A stretch of 64,000 nucleotides of DNA, from positions 137,749 through 201,748 of the forward strand of contig NZ_NEXX01000003.1 in the NCBI RefSeq assembly GCF_002174125.1, given 5' to 3'. This DNA comes from Acinetobacter populi. GTDB taxonomy: Bacteria; Pseudomonadota; Gammaproteobacteria; Pseudomonadales; Moraxellaceae. The position numbers and the translations under genes are program-made. Below are positions 60,626 to 64,000 of this stretch, piece after piece. The stretch's first letter is position 1, and the number at the start of each line of letters is the position of its first letter. Under the pieces are notes generated by a model. It saw nothing but the letters and a program-made list of their open reading frames with translations, did not search any database and was not told the DNA's origin.

Positions 60626-61956
60626 TCAACTTCCCCCTGAATATCTGCGAAATGACACATTTCCAATACACATGCCACCCGAGCCGTTCCGGTTGCACCA
60701 TGGCGGTTTTTTGCCACGATGATTTCTGCCACCCCAACTTCCTGAGAATTTTGGTTATAGACTTCGTCCCGGTATAACAACAGGACCTGATCGGCATCTT
60801 GTTCGATCTGACCCGACTCCCGTAGATCCGACAGTATCGGTCTAGGCGGTTTACGCTTTTCACAATCCCGACTGAGCTGTGACAGGGCCACCACGGGACA
60901 ATGAAAATCCTTGGCCAGTTTTTTCAACTGACGGGAAATTTGCGAAATTTCGTCATAGCGGTTGCGTTGGGTCGGATCACGCAGTAATTGCAAATAATCG
61001 ATAATGATCAAGCCGATGCTGCCGTATTCTGATTTGACCTTTCTGGCAGACTCCCGTATCTCGGGAATGGTCGCTGCCGCTTTCTGCTCGATTTTTAGCG
61101 GCAGGTCATTCAGAATGCGAGTGGTAGTATCTATCCACATCGCATAATCTTGTTCGCTCATGGTGCCGCGCTTGATATCCGAGAATTTAATCCGACCCAA
61201 GGCACTGACCATTCGGGCTGCAATCTGGTCGCCTGTCATCTCACAGGAAACAAACAGCGTAGGCGCATGATTCCGTCTGGCTGCGTTCAGGGCAATCATC
61301 TGTGCGAGTGTCGTTTTACCCATGGCAGGCCGTGCCGCAATCACACAAAAATGCGTTGGTTCGATGTCACCCACGATATAATCGACCGTACTCAATCCGG
61401 TATTCACGCCATAGGCCAATCCGGTATTATTACGTTGACGACTCAATCGTTGTTCGATGATATCGAGCGCCTCGATACTGGCATCGGCGATATGGATCAG
61501 GGTCTTGTTACGATCCGGATTTTCCAGCGTATTGATCAAATCCTGTGCCCTTAGCGTCAGGTCATCGGCATCGGGTGATTTTGCCAGTATGATCATTTTT
61601 TTACCGACTTCATCGACCTGACGACGCTCGGTAAATTTTTTCAGTTTGATCACGTAGCTGTTCACGTTGAACAGTGAGGTGGATGATTCATACATGATCG
61701 TATTCAGGTGATCGTCACCACCGCAATCATCAAATAGCCCCTGTTGTTGTAGATGGTTTTTGACCAGGGTCATGTCGTATTCTTCACCCCGTAGTGCCAG
61801 TTGCTCAATCGCAGTAAAAATATAACGGTGACGCGCGGCATAGAAATCATCGACTGTGGGTTTGGTGTCCAGTTGCTCGTAACAGTTGGCAATGGTCATC
61901 AGGGCAGCCAATACCGACATTTCCAGACTGGTGGAGTGCAGCTCGTGTTCAGACAT
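60622..61956 (-). CDS. dnaB: Replicative DNA helicase (DnaB)
   Basis: A 444-residue hexameric helicase. The front (LHSTSLEMSVLAALMTIANCYEQLDTKPTVDDFYAARHRYIFTAIEQL) is the DnaB N-terminal domain; the back holds Walker A ARPAMGKTTLAQ, Walker B GLIIIDYLQLL and the arginine region SQLSRDCEKRKPPRPILSDLRESGQIEQDADQVLLLYRDEVY. I start at Met 61956, with a GGAG upstream. It works with the O-like initiator encoded directly upstream. Confidence 0.93.
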   Translation of the reverse strand: MSEHELHSTSLEMSVLAALMTIANCYEQLDTKPTVDDFYAARHRYIFTAIEQLALRGEEYDMTLVKNHLQQQGLFDDCGGDDHLNTIMYESSTSLFNVNSYVIKLKKFTERRQVDEVGKKMIILAKSPDADDLTLRAQDLINTLENPDRNKTLIHIADASIEALDIIEQRLSRQRNNTGLAYGVNTGLSTVDYIVGDIEPTHFCVIAARPAMGKTTLAQMIALNAARRNHAPTLFVSCEMTGDQIAARMVSALGRIKFSDIKRGTMSEQDYAMWIDTTTRILNDLPLKIEQKAAATIPEIRESARKVKSEYGSIGLIIIDYLQLLRDPTQRNRYDEISQISRQLKKLAKDFHCPVVALSQLSRDCEKRKPPRPILSDLRESGQIEQDADQVLLLYRDEVYNQNSQEVGVAEIIVAKNRHGATGTARVACVLEMCHFADIQGEVE

Positions 61957-61958
61957 GC

Positions 61959-62957
61959 TCACCACTCCATCGGTTTGGCAACGACACTCGATGGTCGCTG
62001 ATTGAGCTGCATGAGGGGTCGTTGCTGCTGAGGATTGTGGATGTGTCGTTCAGGCAAGGGGCTATCCTGTGTCTGTAAACTTGCCACTGCGCCTTGCCAA
62101 TTCCACGATGCGTCAAAACCCTTCCAGTTTTGCTCAACGCAGATTCGCAGCACGGTATTCAGGTCCAGACCGGATTTTTTGTATTCACGGACAAAACCAT
62201 CAAATGCGGTTTGGGTATTACTGGCTTTTTTGGTTTTTCGGACATGTAACCAATCGGTGATTAATTTCGGATCTGCTCCCAAATTTTTTAAGGCAGTGAC
62301 GAATGAAAATTTTTCTTTGTCGGGTTTGGGTTTTTCAGAAATTGCTTTTTCCGCTTTCGGTTTTTTCGCTGCGTCAGCACTAAAAATAATATCTGTAGTA
62401 ATCTCTGTAGTATTCTCTGTATTTGTCCCCACTTTTAACTGGGGAGACTCCCCATTTATAACTCCATAGGTATCTTGTTTTAACTGGGGAGGGTCATCAT
62501 TTAAAACTTCATAGCCTATCGAGTTAAAACTTGATAGGGTGGTCAATTTTAATAATGTAGATGGATGTAATTCGATGAATAAAACATTATTCGATTTTGA
62601 ATTTCCTGTCAGAATTGTTCGAAAATGACGGGTAATTACCCCCGCTTTTTCCAGCCGTTCTAGAGCATCACGAACTTGAATTTTTGTGAAACCAAATTGA
62701 TCGGAAAAACTATTATAACTACGCTGTAAAAAATCAGCTTTAAAGCGTTTTTTCATGCCGATGGTCTGCCCTGTTTTTTCATCACGCACGATGACAGGTC
62801 GGTACCAATACACGATTTCAGACAGCAAGATCACGGCATTCACATCAGGTTTGCCATTATCCAGTTTGAAGATATTGAACCAATGTGTCGGTATGACATT
62901 GCCCTCGATGGGGAAATTGTTCATTTGATCGACTGTAGAATTGCCTGTGCTAAACAT
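61959..62957 (-). CDS. Phage replication initiator (O-like), winged-helix front
   Basis: A 332-residue initiator. The front (about 35-130) has a winged-helix pattern (LSEIVYWYRPVIVRDEKTGQTIGMKKRFKADFLQRSYNSFSDQFGFTKIQVRDALERLEKAGVITRHFRTI). The middle (about 140-210) holds repeated DPPQLK/ESPQLK units whose DNA may be the origin; the back (about 215-332) resembles a helicase-loading tail. It is directly before dnaB, as lambda O precedes P. Confidence 0.75.
   Translation of the reverse strand: MFSTGNSTVDQMNNFPIEGNVIPTHWFNIFKLDNGKPDVNAVILLSEIVYWYRPVIVRDEKTGQTIGMKKRFKADFLQRSYNSFSDQFGFTKIQVRDALERLEKAGVITRHFRTILTGNSKSNNVLFIELHPSTLLKLTTLSSFNSIGYEVLNDDPPQLKQDTYGVINGESPQLKVGTNTENTTEITTDIIFSADAAKKPKAEKAISEKPKPDKEKFSFVTALKNLGADPKLITDWLHVRKTKKASNTQTAFDGFVREYKKSGLDLNTVLRICVEQNWKGFDASWNWQGAVASLQTQDSPLPERHIHNPQQQRPLMQLNQRPSSVVAKPMEW
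62433..62538. other. Candidate replication origin inside the O-like gene
   Basis: Two exact copies of TTTTAACTGGGGAG at 62433-62446 and 62478-62491, 45 bases apart, and an imperfect inverted repeat at 62515-62538 (arms CCTATC/GATAGG) whose centre holds the reverse AGTTAAAA. A repeat set inside the initiator gene is the lambda plan. Confidence 0.45.
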
Positions 62958-63420
62958 GCGTTACCTCTCTATTGCTGTCTACACAGCGATTAATTTGTTT
63001 TTCCAGCGTCACAAGTTGCTCGATCATTTGATGGACGATGGTGGACATGTCACGGGCTTCTCCGGCGGTGATCCGACCATCTGCCATCATTTGTTTAAAC
63101 ACGCCCGAGCAGTCGCCTTTTTTGATATCGACATTGAGCATGAGTTCCATGAGCGTGGTATCCCGTTGGCTTTCTGGGATATCTGGCAGGTCTATGGCGA
63201 CCTTGCCGAGTTCTGCACACAGGCTTTGCAAGATGCGGTAATCGCCTGTAATAACCATCAGCTTGACTGCTTCGAGTAAGGTGATGTGGTGGGTTTCGGT
63301 ATTGGGATTGACCTTGCTGTTGAGCACAGCCGGGCTTCTGATACCCAGCCGTATGGCCAAAGCCGTTGCCCCGCCCTTAAAGTCGTGAACCGTGTGATAT
63401 ACAGCATCTAATATGTTCAT
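62950..63420 (-). CDS. CII/CP76-type phage regulator
   Basis: A 156-residue DNA-binding regulator of the Phage_CP76 (PF06892) type: NILDAVYHTVHDFKGGATALAIRLGIRSPAVLNSKVNPNTETHHITLLEAVKLMVITGDYRIL holds the helix-turn-helix. Related proteins govern early lysogeny decisions and lie next to cro in many phages. It overlaps the O-like gene by eight bases. Confidence 0.8.
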   Translation of the reverse strand: MNILDAVYHTVHDFKGGATALAIRLGIRSPAVLNSKVNPNTETHHITLLEAVKLMVITGDYRILQSLCAELGKVAIDLPDIPESQRDTTLMELMLNVDIKKGDCSGVFKQMMADGRITAGEARDMSTIVHQMIEQLVTLEKQINRCVDSNREVTHV

Positions 63421-63444
63421 GATGGTGTCCTTTGAACGTGTTTA

Positions 63445-63696
63445 TTAGATGGTGGTGGCATTACTATTTTGGTTATTAATATTACCTTCGGAGTACGACG
63501 CAAAATGACGCATCAATTCAAGCTCAGAAACTTTGCCATTGCTGTTTTTAACTAATGCTTTACGCAAAGCCCTACGAGGTTCTTTATAGCCATAAAGTAA
63601 ATGTGTCTTGAGATAACCTGTTGTTGTACCTGAATCTTTTGCATATTTTTCAAGTTCAACATCATTCAACTCAAGAATGAACGCACGAAATTCCAT
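63445..63696 (-). CDS. Cro-like regulator, 83 aa
   Basis: A small DNA-binding protein (LEKYAKDSGTTTGYLKTHLLYGYKEPRRALRKALVKNSNGKVSELELMRHF) with a helix-turn-helix of Cro/YdaS type. It faces the CI-like gene across three operator candidates and starts the leftward early operon. Confidence 0.7.
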   Translation of the reverse strand: MEFRAFILELNDVELEKYAKDSGTTTGYLKTHLLYGYKEPRRALRKALVKNSNGKVSELELMRHFASYSEGNINNQNSNATTI

Positions 63697-63723
63697 AGAT
63701 TGATCCTCTTAATTAACCTAAAT

Positions 63724-63824
63724 ATTATCTTTTTGGTAATTAAAATACAACCTTTTTTCTTGTTTACCTTTTTGGTGAGCTAAGTAAACTTAGTTAAGGT
63801 GAAAAAAATCACTATTTGGGTGAA
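63724..63824. promoter_or_regulatory. Three 17-bp operator candidates between cro- and cI-like genes
   Basis: Sites: ATTATCTTTTTGGTAAT (63724-63740), TTTACCTTTTTGGTGAG (63763-63779) and ATCACTATTTGGGTGAA (63808-63824). They share the plan NTTAYC-N5-GGTRAN with dyad symmetry and are 39 and 45 bases apart (centre to centre). Number, length and place match the right operator of lambdoid phages, though the spacing is wider. Confidence 0.6.
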
Positions 63825-63845
63825 TTTTTATCAAGTTGAGTTTAT

Positions 63846-64000
63846 ATGGATAGTAAAAGTATTCGTTATCAAAACACTCGATTACTCGTAGATTCTGTGG
63901 GTGGTGTATCTAACTTCGCCGATAAAATCGGTAAAGGGCAATCTCAAACAAGCCAGTTTGCAGGTACTAATCCCATCAAAGGGATCGGCAATAAAGTCGC
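63846..64000 (+). CDS. CI-like repressor, N-terminal part (cut by window edge)
   Basis: The first 51 residues of a phage repressor read MDSKSIRYQNTRLLVDSVGG then NFADKIGKGQSQTSQFAGTNPIKGIGNKVA, a helix-turn-helix of the type found in C2/CI-family repressors (S24 peptidase group). It is the only plus-strand gene at the right end, divergent from cro. The rest lies beyond base 64,000, probably followed by the integrase. Confidence 0.75.
   Translation, partial: MDSKSIRYQNTRLLVDSVGGVSNFADKIGKGQSQTSQFAGTNPIKGIGNKV

Larger units (their letters stand above)
25830..64000. mobile_element. Lambda-like siphovirus prophage (right end beyond the window)
   Basis: A full set of phage modules, from immunity and replication (right) through packaging, head, tail and lysis (left), lies in one leftward transcription unit with cargo genes at the far left. 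The integrase and right attachment site are not in the window. The left boundary is set provisionally at the tRNA-like 20-mer. The structural order and the intact terminase, portal, capsid, tape measure and lysis genes suggest a possibly complete prophage. Confidence 0.85.

Overview
The window is a piece of an Acinetobacter-type (Moraxellaceae) chromosome followed by most of a prophage. The host assignment rests on family-level recognition: a dat-ddc 1,3-diaminopropane operon, a hemP gene behind a Fur box, a PBP1b gene followed by an LpoP-like lipoprotein, a Nudix/ThiE fusion, and AT-rich coding throughout. No species can be named from the sequence alone.

Bases 1 to about 25,400 are ordinary chromosome. 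In order they hold: the start of NAD kinase (minus), PBP1b plus its probable lipoprotein activator, a Nudix-ThiE fusion, hemP, a GspE-type secretion ATPase, a secreted ParBc_2-like lipoprotein, trmO, fpr, an unknown gene, ahpF, trmB, a Fur-controlled fecI-fecR-TonB receptor iron/heme surface-signalling set, the divergent pair nnr/queG, a lone D12-class adenine methylase, and ddc/dat.

From about 25.8 kb to the right edge lies a lambda-like siphovirus prophage, almost all transcribed on the minus strand, so it reads right to left. The right edge holds the immunity switch: a CI-like gene (plus strand, cut by the window), a Cro-like gene, and three candidate 17-bp operators between them. Then come a CII/CP76-type regulator, an O-like replication protein with iteron-like repeats inside it, a DnaB helicase, a zinc-motif protein that may be a late antiterminator, small genes, terminase, portal, head morphogenesis, protease with a nested scaffold, capsid, neck, tail tube, a tail chaperone with a programmed -1 frameshift, tape measure, tail tip, SGNH and LamG-type receptor-binding proteins, holin and endolysin. 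About ten terminator-like hairpins sit between these late genes, which fits a transcript controlled by antitermination. The integrase is not in the window and should lie beyond base 64,000; a tRNA-like 20-mer near 25,840 is a candidate att remnant.

The left end of the prophage (26.0-35.1 kb) is an accessory cargo region, strongly AT-rich. It carries an orphan hicB with a 20-codon hicA remnant, a Doc toxin with its antitoxin, and a module laid out like phage P22 immI (divergent Arc- and Mnt-like ribbon-helix-helix genes, three 13-bp palindromic operators, and a Rha/KilAC-type antirepressor). It also carries the most interesting locus: a GHKL (Hsp90/MutL-type) ATPase fused to a Shedu-like PD-(D/E)xK nuclease, followed on the same strand by a multi-pass membrane protein. 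This pair is the best candidate in the window for a little-described anti-phage system. A higBA toxin-antitoxin pair is inserted on the opposite strand inside the tail operon.
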